NCBI GenBank assembly: GCA_903893485.1
Contig: CAITMK010000001.1
Coordinates: 51,559 to 115,558 of the forward strand
DNA from: Candidatus Magasanikiibacteriota bacterium
GTDB taxonomy: Bacteria > Patescibacteria > ABY1 > Magasanikbacterales > 2-02-FULL-50-9b
Direction of reading: 5' to 3'
DNA: 64,000 nucleotides
The translations under genes were made by a program, and so were the position numbers. The notes beneath the pieces are model-generated. The model was not told the origin of the DNA. It ran no database searches and saw only the letters and a program-made list of their open reading frames with translations. The first letter of the stretch is position 1, and the number at the start of each line of letters is the position of its first letter. This document shows, one piece after another, positions 17,440-24,258 of the stretch.

Positions 17440-18441
17440 TTATTTCTTTCCCACCTTCTCAATCATCTCAACTAACCGATGTGAATATCCCCATTCATTA
17501 TCGTACCATGCCAAAATTTTAACCAAATCACCATCGATAACTTGCGTAAACGCTAAATCAACAATGCACGAGGCAGTATTACCAACCACGTCGTGCGATA
17601 CCAGCGCTTCTTCAGAACAAACTAAAATCCCTTTCCAGCGCGTCAATTTACTCGCTGCAACGAGCGCTGCGTTTACTTCGGTCACCGTTGTTTTTGTTTT
17701 CGTGATAAAACAGAAATCAGAAAGTGAACCAACTGGCGTTGGCACACGAATTGAAATGCCATCAAAAAGTCCTTTGAGTTCTGTAATCGTTTCAGTCACT
17801 GCAATTGCCGCGCCGGTTGTTGTTGGCACCATATTTAATGCTGCCGCGCGGCCACGACGAAAATCTTTGTGCGGCCCGTCCACCAGCGCTTGATCCGCAG
17901 TATACGAATGAATTGTTGTCATTGCAGCTTTGGCAATACCAAATTTTTCGTGGAGCACTGAAGTAACGGGTGCGACACAGTTAGTGGTGCAACTCGCATT
18001 GTTAAAAATTTTTGTGCGGCCAAGTTTTTCGTCGTTCACACCACGCACAAAAGTTGGCACGTCACCACCTTTTGCTGGCGCAGATAGAATTGCCGCACCA
18101 GCGCCCGCGGAAATATGTTTTTGTAAACCTTCTAAATCCGTAAAGCGCCCCGTCGATTCAATAACCACGTCAACCTCAAATTTTTTCCATGGAAGCTGCG
18201 CCGGATCTTTTTCTTGCACAACCGGAATCGTCACGCCATCCACCACAAGCGCGCCATTTTTTGCCGATACGTCATGTGGCCATACACCATACACCGAATC
18301 GTGCTTCAACAAATACGCCAAATTTTCTGCATCACCCAAATCATTGAGCGCAACAAATTCAATTTTTTTATTTTCAAAACCTGCCTTAAAAACCTGGCGC
18401 CCAATGCGCCCAAACCCATTAATTGCTACACGAATTGCCAT
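17440..18441 (-). CDS. gap: Glyceraldehyde-3-phosphate dehydrogenase
   Basis: A 333-residue GAPDH. INGFGRIGR (8-16) is the NAD-binding glycine motif; the catalytic Cys151 is in NNASCTTNCVAP, and the catalytic His in TTIHSYTADQ. WYDNEWGYSHRL closes the protein. Asp34 in ALNDLGD suggests NAD rather than NADP preference. It heads the glycolytic run on the minus strand and has an AT-rich promoter region without a Shine-Dalgarno. Confidence 0.98.
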   Translation of the reverse strand: MAIRVAINGFGRIGRQVFKAGFENKKIEFVALNDLGDAENLAYLLKHDSVYGVWPHDVSAKNGALVVDGVTIPVVQEKDPAQLPWKKFEVDVVIESTGRFTDLEGLQKHISAGAGAAILSAPAKGGDVPTFVRGVNDEKLGRTKIFNNASCTTNCVAPVTSVLHEKFGIAKAAMTTIHSYTADQALVDGPHKDFRRGRAAALNMVPTTTGAAIAVTETITELKGLFDGISIRVPTPVGSLSDFCFITKTKTTVTEVNAALVAASKLTRWKGILVCSEEALVSHDVVGNTASCIVDLAFTQVIDGDLVKILAWYDNEWGYSHRLVEMIEKVGKK

Positions 18442-18458
18442 AATTTTATAAAATATAC

Positions 18459-18473
18459 AAATAGTATAGCATA
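18459..18473 (-). promoter_or_regulatory. Promoter box of gap shared with the gene at 54161
   Basis: The minus strand reads TATGCTATACTATTT, an extended -10 with TG one base before TATACT. The same 15-mer occurs at 55280-55294, again about 20 nt before a start codon. Confidence 0.6.
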
Positions 18474-18512
18474 AAAAAATGCCGACAGAATCTCCGAAGA
18501 GAAACTGCCGGA
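18473..18512 (-). terminator. Terminator of cassette 3 with UUCG tetraloop
   Basis: On the minus strand GCCGGCAG pairs with CTGTCGGC with one G-U pair, and TCTC pairs with GAGA around a TTCG loop. ATTTTTTT follows. It is one of the strongest hairpins in the window. Confidence 0.85.
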
Positions 18513-18540
18513 CTTAAAACTTGAATCGCGCGATGAGACG

Positions 18541-19053
18541 CTATTCCTCGATCGGCTCCGTGCCCATGAGAAGCAGGGTGCGGCGCAGCGGCTGCCGACT
18601 CTTCACGTAGCGGTTCAGCAGATCCCAGTGCGACGCGACAAAAGCCCGTGCAAGCCGTCCGTGGCTGAATGCCGCATTGGATTCAGCAAACACGCACGGG
18701 TAATAGGTCTGCCCGTCCTGCTGCCAGGCCGTACCAGGAAACACCAGCACCGTTGAATTGGTGTCGAGCCCCAGTTCGGCGGGCAACTGAGCCCCCGCTT
18801 GAAGATTCGCGAGCAGCTCGATAGCATGTTCGCGACCAGCAGCGCTCGGCGGCATGTCACGCGCAATGCGCTCTTCCAGCTTGCTCTGCGTGTTCCTGCT
18901 GCGCGCAATGCGCGTAGCGCTCAAACGCTGAGGACCGAACGGCCCCGCAACATCCCAAGCCAGACGACGTCCGTCGACTTTCGACTTGAAGATATGCTCC
19001 GCCTCTGCCAAAGCCACCGTTATCAGATATTTTTTCAATGCCGCATTTCCCAC
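18541..19053 (-). CDS. Uncharacterised short protein, cassette 3 (170 aa)
   Basis: No family recognised. The start is probably GTG, 4 nt after the purine run AAAGGGGGG that serves as a Shine-Dalgarno; the frame is open further up to a TTG but without a ribosome site. The N-terminus (NAALKKYLITVALAEAEHIF) is helical, the middle is Ala/Leu-rich, and STVLVFPGTAWQQDGQTYYP is a hydrophobic strand region. No signal peptide or membrane segment. It has its own promoter, a leader hairpin (CCGCGCT/AGCGCGG, 19068-19087) and its own terminator. Codons are GC-rich compared with gap. Confidence 0.7.
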   Translation of the reverse strand: MGNAALKKYLITVALAEAEHIFKSKVDGRRLAWDVAGPFGPQRLSATRIARSRNTQSKLEERIARDMPPSAAGREHAIELLANLQAGAQLPAELGLDTNSTVLVFPGTAWQQDGQTYYPCVFAESNAAFSHGRLARAFVASHWDLLNRYVKSRQPLRRTLLLMGTEPIEE

Positions 19054-19097
19054 AAGGCCCCCCTTTGCCGCGCTGGTTGTAGCGCGGGACAAAAGTT

Positions 19098-19126
19098 ACA
19101 TTAGCAATAATATAAGCCGGTGTCAA
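19098..19126 (-). promoter_or_regulatory. Promoter of cassette 3
   Basis: On the minus strand TTGACA (19121-19126), a 17-nt spacer and TAATGT (19098-19103). The transcript leader holds a 7-bp hairpin directly before the purine-rich ribosome site. Confidence 0.75.
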
Positions 19127-19163
19127 TGGTGATTATTTATGAATCATGCTAATCTAACTATCT

Positions 19164-19616
19164 ATGGAGCACCCCGAAAAATTCCGCCCTTACGCGGCAG
19201 CATATTTAGTTTTAATTAAAAATGACAAAATTTTATTATCGCGACGCGCCAATACAGGTTATCAAGATGGAAACTACAGTTTAGTTGCTGGCCATTTGGA
19301 TGGTGGCGAAACTGTATTACAGTGTATTACACGCGAAGCAACCGAAGAGGCTAATATTATTTTGTCGCCACAAAATTTAGACGTAATTTTAACCTTACAT
19401 CGCCAGAGTCCATCGGATCGAGAATATTTTGATTTTTATGTGGGTGCTACAAATTGGACCGGTGAAATAAAAAACATGGAGCCGAAAAAATGCGATGATC
19501 TCGCGTGGTTTGATCTGGCGAATTTGCCAGAAAATATTTTGCCTGATGTAAAATTTGCACTGGATCAAATTAACGCTGGCAACCATTTTGCTGAATTTGG
19601 TTGGCCTTTAAAATAA
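19164..19616 (+). CDS. Nudix hydrolase
   Basis: A 150-residue Nudix protein. The Nudix box is GHLDGGETVLQCITREATEEANI, matching GX5EX7REUXEEXGU except for Ala-Asn in place of the last Gly region. The fold hydrolyses nucleoside diphosphates linked to another group; the substrate cannot be told. SRRANTGYQDGNYSLVAGH is typical of the MutT-like branch. It is alone on the plus strand between two minus-strand cassettes, with no Shine-Dalgarno. Confidence 0.9.
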   Translation: MEHPEKFRPYAAAYLVLIKNDKILLSRRANTGYQDGNYSLVAGHLDGGETVLQCITREATEEANIILSPQNLDVILTLHRQSPSDREYFDFYVGATNWTGEIKNMEPKKCDDLAWFDLANLPENILPDVKFALDQINAGNHFAEFGWPLK

Positions 19617-19645
19617 AAACACCGCACAAGGAAAACCCCGTGCGG
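19612..19645 (-). terminator. Terminator of cassette 4
   Basis: On the minus strand CCGCAC pairs with GTGCGG, with an inner GGGG-TTTT-CCTT part, followed by TGTTTTTATTTT. It overlaps the end of the convergent Nudix gene. Confidence 0.8.
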
Positions 19646-19676
19646 CACGCATTGCTGCTTGAAGCGCTGGTTGGCG

Positions 19677-19916
19677 CTATTTCGGATCGTCTGTTTTGAC
19701 CCGCTTGCCGTCGGCCCCCATACCAACGACTTCGAATTCAAAACCTTCCGAGCCTTCAAGCGGTGGCGTCACGATTTTGACACCAGCAGCGCCAAGCGTG
19801 TTCTCCGTCGCCGCCCGACTATTCGGTACAAGTACCTCATTACCCACCCGACGTTCAGACCGCTTTGGACGCGTCGGCAACACCACTGGCAAATCCTCTG
19901 GCCGTTCATTACACAT
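19677..19916 (-). CDS. Uncharacterised small protein, cassette 4 (79 aa)
   Basis: No family recognised. The peptide starts MCNERPEDLPVVLPTRPKRS and is probably partly disordered at first, then beta-rich (VKIVTPPLEGSEGFEFEVVG). ATG follows GGGGGA by 4 nt. It sits between its own terminator and the tsf terminator. The leader contains a small hairpin (GCGCT/AGCGC). Its short size makes the coding call less certain than for other cassettes, but promoter, ribosome site and terminator all fit. Confidence 0.6.
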   Translation of the reverse strand: MCNERPEDLPVVLPTRPKRSERRVGNEVLVPNSRAATENTLGAAGVKIVTPPLEGSEGFEFEVVGMGADGKRVKTDDPK

Positions 19917-19958
19917 AACTTCCCCCACAATTGCGCTCGGTTAGCGCGGTTGGACCTC

Positions 19959-19967
19959 ATAATAACA
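19959..19967 (-). promoter_or_regulatory. Extended -10 promoter of cassette 4
   Basis: The minus strand reads TGTTATTAT, directly after the T-tract of the tsf terminator. No separate -35 is apparent. Confidence 0.5.
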
Positions 19968-19990
19968 AAAAGCTGGCCTTTCGGCCAGCC
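19965..19990 (-). terminator. Terminator of rpsB-tsf
   Basis: A perfect 7-bp hairpin, GCTGGCC and GGCCAGC around a GAAA loop on the minus strand, followed by TTTTTG. Confidence 0.85.
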
Positions 19991-20012
19991 CTTGCGATTT
20001 GCAACCAAGAAA

Positions 20013-20609
20013 TTATTCCTGGCCCAAATGAAAACGCACAAATCGCTTCATCTGGATGTTTTCACCCATCTTAGCGATACCTGATTTCACCAAATCTTCG
20101 ATGGTCATGTTTTCATCTTTCACAAATGCCTGTTTCATCAAACAAACGTCAGTGTAAAATTTAGCCAACTTACCTTCAACGATTTTTGCAATCATTTCTT
20201 CTGGTTTGTTTGCGGCTTTCAACTCTTCCTTGTAGAACTCACGTTCTTTTTCTGCCAATTCTGGTGGCACTTCTGATTCGTCCAAGTACAATGGATTCAT
20301 TGCAGCAATGTGAATCGCAATGTCGTGCGCAAGCTGCTTGAAACCGTCAGTGCGTGCTACAAAATCTGTTTCACAACGGAGCTCAACCATTACGCCAACT
20401 TTTTGGTTGCCATGAATGTATGAGTACACGATACCTTCACCTGCAACGCGGTCTGACTTTTTGCCAGCTTTCAAAATACCCTTTTTACGAAGTAATTCTT
20501 CTGCAGCAGCCATGTCACCATTGGTTTCATCCAATGCCGCTTTGACGTCTACGATACCAGCGCCTGTTTTTTCACGAAGTGCGACAACTAACTTTGCATC
20601 GATTGCCAT
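20013..20609 (-). CDS. tsf: Elongation factor Ts
   Basis: A 198-residue EF-Ts that recycles EF-Tu by releasing GDP. The N-terminal UBA-like domain reads LVVALREKTGAGIVDVKAALDETNGD, followed by AAEELLRKKG. The core has ELRCETDFVARTDGF with the Asp-Phe pair that contacts EF-Tu. It is a short form with one reduced core subdomain, similar to other small-genome bacteria. MAIDAK was chosen as the start because the upstream in-frame ATG would leave almost no gap after rpsB. It is cotranscribed with rpsB and ends at a strong terminator. Confidence 0.96.
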   Translation of the reverse strand: MAIDAKLVVALREKTGAGIVDVKAALDETNGDMAAAEELLRKKGILKAGKKSDRVAGEGIVYSYIHGNQKVGVMVELRCETDFVARTDGFKQLAHDIAIHIAAMNPLYLDESEVPPELAEKEREFYKEELKAANKPEEMIAKIVEGKLAKFYTDVCLMKQAFVKDENMTIEDLVKSGIAKMGENIQMKRFVRFHLGQE

Positions 20610-20621
20610 ACTAATGAACAA

Positions 20622-21368
20622 TTATTGTTGATTGATAATAACTTTTTCTGCTTTGCCTTCTGACTTTGCAGCGGCTGCAGGAGCTGCGGCGCGGCCTTCG
20701 ATAACTGCGTCTGCAATTAATTTGGTAACCAATTCAATTGCGCGAACCGCGTCATCGTTTGATGGAATTGGGAATGTAACCAATTCTGGGTTTACGTTTG
20801 TATCGGTAATTGCGATGGTTGGAATTTTCTTTACCAATGTTTCGGTGATTGCAGTTTTTTCGGTGCGGATGTCAACCAAGTACATGGCATCTGGCATGCG
20901 CTTTAAGGTTGCAAGACCTTCAAAAATCAAATGTTTTTTCTGGAATTCGTCTTCCAAAACAACACGTTCTTTTTTGGTGTACTTGTCCCAACCGCCGTTT
21001 TCACGGTCAGCTGCTGACTTGCGGTAGTGTTCCAAACGTTTGCCGATTTCATCGAAGTTTGTTACCAAACCACCGATCCAGCGTTCTGTGATGTAAGGCA
21101 TACCACAGCGATTTGCTTCGCGAATGATGATGTCCTTAGCCTGACGCTTGGTACCAACAAACAAAACAGTTTTGCCCTGAGCTGAAAGTTGCTTAATAAA
21201 ATCCAAAGCCTCAGCGATTTTTTGCTGGGTGATTTCCAAGTTAATTACATGGATACCCTGGCGTTCGCCAAACAAATAAGGCTTAATCTTAGGGTGCCAA
21301 CGCGTTGAGCGATGGCCAAAGTGCATACCGGCTTGGATCATATCCAAGAGTTCTGGTGTTTTTGGCAT
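20622..21368 (-). CDS. rpsB: Ribosomal protein uS2
   Basis: A 248-residue S2 of the 30S subunit. Signature blocks: MIQAGMHFGHRSTRWHPKIKPY near the start, GTKRQAKDIIIREANRCGMPYITERW, GGLVTNF and AIGITDTN-like AIAITDTNVNP. An Ala-rich C-terminal tail is present. It is followed by tsf after 12 nt, the common rpsB-tsf pair. AAGGA lies 6 nt before the ATG, one of the few partial Shine-Dalgarnos among the housekeeping genes here. Confidence 0.98.
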   Translation of the reverse strand: MPKTPELLDMIQAGMHFGHRSTRWHPKIKPYLFGERQGIHVINLEITQQKIAEALDFIKQLSAQGKTVLFVGTKRQAKDIIIREANRCGMPYITERWIGGLVTNFDEIGKRLEHYRKSAADRENGGWDKYTKKERVVLEDEFQKKHLIFEGLATLKRMPDAMYLVDIRTEKTAITETLVKKIPTIAITDTNVNPELVTFPIPSNDDAVRAIELVTKLIADAVIEGRAAAPAAAAKSEGKAEKVIINQQ

Positions 21369-21455
21369 AAATAGTCCTTTTTACGACATCGGCATCGCGC
21401 GGGAGCCAGGAAGGCAGGGCCCGAGCGGTTTGTAGCCGACTGATTGATTAATGCG
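21369..21455 (-). promoter_or_regulatory. Long structured leader of rpsB
   Basis: About 85 nt of untranslated leader lie between the predicted rpsB transcription start and ATG, far longer than other housekeeping leaders here. It is GC-rich in the middle (CTCGGGCCCTG, TCCTGGCTCCCGCGCG) and could fold. S2 autoregulates its own operon in other bacteria, so a regulatory leader is plausible. I cannot assign a known motif. Confidence 0.5.
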
Positions 21456-21458
21456 CGT

Positions 21459-21487
21459 AGTTTAGCAGAAGGTGATAAAAAGGTCAA
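21459..21487 (-). promoter_or_regulatory. Promoter of rpsB-tsf
   Basis: On the minus strand TTGACC (21482-21487), a 17-nt spacer and TAAACT (21459-21464). Confidence 0.8.
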
Positions 21488-21490
21488 GAA

Positions 21491-21540
21491 TAAAAAAACC
21501 CACCAGCGAGTCGCGAAAAGCGGCGACTACGAACTGGCGG
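21491..21540 (-). terminator. Terminator of cassette 5
   Basis: On the minus strand CGCCAG pairs with CTGGTG and the inner AGTCGC with GCGACT; TTTTTTT follows. The rpsB -35 box begins 4 nt further on. Confidence 0.8.
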
Positions 21541-21561
21541 ATTTATGCCTTTTGCCGTGCA

Positions 21562-22035
21562 TCAAAACGGCGCGGACTTTTCCCCGATGAAATTCATGAG
21601 GTCCTGCCCGATATCGGTCATGTCGGACTCGCTGAATCCAATGAGCCCTTTGGTAAAGCAGTCCTTGCCCGTCGTGTAAAGAAACCTCATCACGAGCGTA
21701 CGACGCTGACCTTCGAGTTCCACTGGGGTCGAGACAGTCAGCCAACACAGGATTTCCTGAATAGCGGTTCCGTAACGCTCAAAGTCGTCGATGGTCACCA
21801 CCTCTTCATTCAGCCTGACGAGCGGATCGAGCGCCCTGAATCCGGCGATGAGCGTCGGGATCATGGGATCATGGATCTCGCGGGGCATGCGAAATGGATT
21901 TGACTTATACTTCCGTTTCGGCGGATTGAGCGTGCGATCGACCATCCGTTGCAACGCTTCACAGGCACATGAAGCCGCATGAATCGCTCGCATATCGAGC
22001 GCAAGTCTAACCCCTACCAAATTTGTAGTACCCAT
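21562..22035 (-). CDS. Uncharacterised short protein, cassette 5 (157 aa)
   Basis: No family recognised. A soluble protein with helical N-terminus (VRLALDMRAIHAASCACEAL), a basic patch (NPPKRKYKSNPFRMP) and alternating helices and strands, ending DIGQDLMNFIGEKSAPF. No membrane segment. The Shine-Dalgarno GAGGTG is 5 nt before ATG. The promoter uses the stop codon of prfA as part of its -35 box. A leader hairpin (GCGCA/TGCGC) precedes the ribosome site, and the terminator is strong. Codons are more GC-rich than those of prfA. Confidence 0.75.
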   Translation of the reverse strand: MGTTNLVGVRLALDMRAIHAASCACEALQRMVDRTLNPPKRKYKSNPFRMPREIHDPMIPTLIAGFRALDPLVRLNEEVVTIDDFERYGTAIQEILCWLTVSTPVELEGQRRTLVMRFLYTTGKDCFTKGLIGFSESDMTDIGQDLMNFIGEKSAPF

Positions 22036-22070
22036 GGTTTCACCTCAATTGCGCAAGCGTGCGCGAGCAA

Positions 22071-22099
22071 ATAGTACGACTCAAATTGAGTATTGTCAA
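22071..22099 (-). promoter_or_regulatory. Promoter of cassette 5, overlapping the prfA stop codon
   Basis: On the minus strand TTGACA (22094-22099), a 17-nt spacer and TACTAT (22071-22076). The TGA inside TTGACA is the stop codon of prfA. The spacer contains the palindrome ACTCAAATTGAGT (22079-22091), a possible operator. Confidence 0.75.
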
Positions 22100-23142
22100 T
22101 CCTCCGCCTCGTCCACCTTCTTCAACGCCAGAACGATTTCCTCAATATTCCCATCCATGATCTTCGGCAAATTGTGCCATGATTCTTCGATGCGATGATC
22201 AGTCACGCGGTCTTGTGGGAAATTATAGGTGCGAATTTTTTCGCTGCGGTCGCCGCTACCAATTTGCGATTTACGTTTCGCGGCGCGCTCGGCGGCAACG
22301 CGCGCAACTTCGGCTTCAAAAACACGAGCACGCATCACTTGCATTGCACGTTCTTTATTTTGCGTTTGCGAACGTTCGTCCTGACAGGTCACTACAATGC
22401 CCGTTGGAATATGCACCATGCGGATTGCACTGTATGTGGTGTTCACGGACTGGCCGCCCGCGCCCTGGGATGTGGTGGTTTCAATTTTTAAATCCTTCAA
22501 GTCCAAAACAATATCAACTGCTTCTGGCTCTGGCATGATTGCCACGGTCACGGCGCTGGTGTGCACGCGGCCGGCCTTTTCGGTTTCAGGTACACGCTGC
22601 ACGCGGTGCACGCCGGATTCAAACTGCAGCTCGCCGTACACGCCGCGGCCTTTAATTTCAAAAACAACTTCTTTAACACCGCCAATGCCCGTGCGGCTCA
22701 TGGAAATGAGATCAACTTTCCATCCGCGAGTGCCCGCGAACATGGAATACATGCGATATAATTCTGCGGCGAAAAGTCCTGCTTCATCGCCACCCACACC
22801 TGCGCGGATTTCAACGATAACGTTTTTGTTTGCAAATGGATCTGGTTCGCGGAGCAAATCTTTCAGCTGCACGTGTAAATTCTCGAGCTGCGCTTTCAAA
22901 TCTTCAACTTCGGCTTTCGCCAGGTCAATCATTTCAATATCTTCTTCCACAGCGACCATTTTTTCTGCGTCAGCCAGCGCCGCTTCTTTTTGATCAATCT
23001 CACGGAGCACTTCTGCAGCAGGTTTGATTTCAGAATACCGCTGCGAAACCTGTTTTAATTTAAAAGCGTCTCCAATGACCGTTGGGTCTTGGAGCGCTTT
23101 TTCGAGCTCTTCAAATTCGGCGAGGATGGTATCGCCTTTCAT
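22096..23142 (-). CDS. prfA: Peptide chain release factor 1
   Basis: A 348-residue class I release factor. The GGQ loop that triggers peptidyl-tRNA hydrolysis is in SQGAGGQSVNTTYSAIRM. The stop-codon motif in domain 2 reads VPETEKAGRVHTSAVTV, so it is PxT (PET) as in RF1, which reads UAA and UAG, and not the SPF of RF2. Gly-Gly-Gln is followed by Ser where His is common. The gene starts 6 nt downstream of the rpmE stop and ends in the -35 box of cassette 5. Confidence 0.96.
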   Translation of the reverse strand: MKGDTILAEFEELEKALQDPTVIGDAFKLKQVSQRYSEIKPAAEVLREIDQKEAALADAEKMVAVEEDIEMIDLAKAEVEDLKAQLENLHVQLKDLLREPDPFANKNVIVEIRAGVGGDEAGLFAAELYRMYSMFAGTRGWKVDLISMSRTGIGGVKEVVFEIKGRGVYGELQFESGVHRVQRVPETEKAGRVHTSAVTVAIMPEPEAVDIVLDLKDLKIETTTSQGAGGQSVNTTYSAIRMVHIPTGIVVTCQDERSQTQNKERAMQVMRARVFEAEVARVAAERAAKRKSQIGSGDRSEKIRTYNFPQDRVTDHRIEESWHNLPKIMDGNIEEIVLALKKVDEAED

Positions 23143-23148
23143 GGCAAA

Positions 23149-23439
23149 TTATTTACCAGCTGCAGTTTTGTCTGCACGCTTTGCTTTGCGCGCCTGTTCC
23201 TTTTCCGCTTTAGAGCGAGTTGAAACAGCAGCTGCGGCAATTTTGGTAGCTTTGTCTTGAAACTTCTCGATACGACGAGCAGTGTCAACAAAGTTCTGTT
23301 TACCCGTGTAAAATGGGTGACATTTGCTGCAAAGTTCAATACGAAGCGCTGGCTGCGTTGAACCAACCTCAAAAGTGTTACCACATGCGCAGGTCACGTT
23401 AGCATTTGGAGTGTAGTTTGGGTGGATGGCCTTTTTCAT
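23149..23439 (-). CDS. rpmE: Ribosomal protein bL31, zinc form with extended tail
   Basis: A 96-residue L31. The core reads MKKAIHPNYTPNANV, then the zinc ligands Cys17, Cys19, Cys37 and Cys40 in CACGN and ELCSKCHPFYTGKQ. A Lys/Ala-rich tail of about 25 residues (EKEQARKAKRADKTAAGK) extends beyond the usual 70-residue protein. ATG 23439 was chosen because a TTGACA-17-TACACT promoter ends 9 nt before it; the frame is open further upstream but not transcribed from that promoter. Confidence 0.95.
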   Translation of the reverse strand: MKKAIHPNYTPNANVTCACGNTFEVGSTQPALRIELCSKCHPFYTGKQNFVDTARRIEKFQDKATKIAAAAVSTRSKAEKEQARKAKRADKTAAGK

Positions 23440-23448
23440 AGTGAAAGT

Positions 23449-23477
23449 AGTGTACATTTTAAGCCGGCGGTTGTCAA
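23449..23477 (-). promoter_or_regulatory. Near-leaderless promoter of rpmE-prfA
   Basis: On the minus strand TTGACA (23472-23477), a 17-nt spacer and TACACT (23449-23454), then 9 nt to ATG. Confidence 0.85.
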
Positions 23478-23532
23478 GAGTAAAAAAACAGACCCACCCC
23501 GCGCAACGTATGTCGCGCAAAGGCAGGTCAAA

Positions 23533-23994
23533 TTACCACGGGTCCTCACCCCGCAGAAGCTTCGCTTTTCGATCATCCCGAGTCCTTTGCTGCCAGTCAA
23601 GCTTTGCTCTCCAGCGTGCCGGGTCAGCGTCCATTCGCTCTGCATACGTCAGCTGCCTCGGCACGTTTCGTTGCAAACGCAGCTCCTTAGAGGAGATGCC
23701 GATGATGTGTGCAACATGGGCGATTGCGGTCATTTCGTCGGCAATATTTTCAAACTCCTTGTAGATTCTGACAACCGATCCGCCTGCACCACATGCCTGG
23801 CATAGGTATTGATTTGACCTACGATTCACGCGGAATGAGGCGGTCTTCTCGGCGTGAAACGGGCAGATGAAAACGAGCGCTCGCGCATTTCGCCGCACTG
23901 GCAAATAGCCGAACGATTTGAGTGCCTTTTCAATTGGATATGCCAGAACTCGCCTCATGAGTTCTGGACTGAACATCATGTGACGCTTTGACAT
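23533..23994 (-). CDS. Stand-alone CHC2 zinc-finger protein, cassette 6 (153 aa)
   Basis: A protein consisting of a DnaG-type CHC2 zinc finger with a basic C-terminal tail and no polymerase part. The finger is VFICPFHAEKTASF, then NQYLCQACGAGGSVV, with ligands Cys44, His47, Cys65 and Cys68 spaced as in primases. In DNA primase this domain recognises template DNA. Here the rest of the protein (LTYAERMDADPARWRAKLDW and on) is charged and unfamiliar. GGAG lies 5 nt before ATG. A short upstream ORF ends 1 nt before the start, and the leader contains a long hairpin. Phage or plasmid origin is possible but not shown. Confidence 0.8.
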   Translation of the reverse strand: MSKRHMMFSPELMRRVLAYPIEKALKSFGYLPVRRNARALVFICPFHAEKTASFRVNRRSNQYLCQACGAGGSVVRIYKEFENIADEMTAIAHVAHIIGISSKELRLQRNVPRQLTYAERMDADPARWRAKLDWQQRTRDDRKAKLLRGEDPW

Positions 23995-23995
23995 T

Positions 23996-24067
23996 TTAAC
24001 TCCATCGAGTGTGCCCGCCGGGTTTGGTGGTGGAATCCCCTTGGAAATGACGGTTCTGCTCTGTCAT
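23996..24067 (-). CDS. Possible 23-codon leader ORF before the CHC2 protein
   Basis: An ATG inside the CHC2 leader opens a 23-codon frame, MTEQNRHF to GHTRWS, with a TAA stop 1 nt before the CHC2 start codon. The second half of this ORF includes the right arm of an 11-bp hairpin and the GGAG ribosome site of the main gene. Such an arrangement can couple translation or regulate it. No clear Shine-Dalgarno precedes the ORF, so it could be chance. Confidence 0.35.
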   Translation of the reverse strand: MTEQNRHFQGDSTTKPGGHTRWS

Positions 24068-24091
24068 CGTTGGCCGCCGGCGGGCACGTCC
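24008..24091 (-). promoter_or_regulatory. Long-range hairpin in the CHC2 leader
   Basis: On the minus strand GTGCCCGCCGG (24081-24091 area) pairs perfectly with CCGGCGGGCAC about 60 nt later. The whole leader from the -10 box to ATG is about 155 nt, by far the longest of the cassette leaders. Confidence 0.6.
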
Positions 24092-24150
24092 TGCTGCCAA
24101 AGCATCAGGTACCAACGAATCGGGGCCAACTGGCCAAAGAGATTAATAAA

Positions 24151-24180
24151 ACGGTACAGTGATAAAGCTGTCTCTGTCAA
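24151..24180 (-). promoter_or_regulatory. Promoter of cassette 6
   Basis: On the minus strand TTGACA (24175-24180), an 18-nt spacer and TACCGT (24151-24156). Confidence 0.65.
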
Positions 24181-24193
24181 GCATGCTTAGGAC

Positions 24194-24232
24194 AAAACTA
24201 AATTGTATTAAAGTGTAATACAATTTAGTTTT
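24194..24232. repeat. Perfect 17-bp AT-rich inverted repeat between divergent genes
   Basis: Arms AAAACTAAATTGTATTA and its exact complement flank a 5-nt centre (AAGTG). It lies between the CHC2 promoter on the minus strand and prmC on the plus strand. The right arm covers the place where a prmC -35 box should be. It could be a bidirectional terminator (T-runs on both sides) or an operator. Confidence 0.8.
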
Positions 24233-24246
24233 TATTATTTTTGTGC

Positions 24247-24252
24247 TACCAT
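24247..24252 (+). promoter_or_regulatory. Leaderless -10 box of prmC
   Basis: TACCAT, 6 nt before ATG. The string GTGCTACCATAAC also stands before the gene at 63606. The -35 position (TTTAGT, 24224-24229) is poor and lies in the inverted repeat. Confidence 0.55.
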
Positions 24253-24258
24253 AACCAC

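Noticed and set aside
22397..22993. 198-codon open frame antisense to prfA
   Set aside because: A Ser/Thr-rich shadow of a conserved gene; no start signals.
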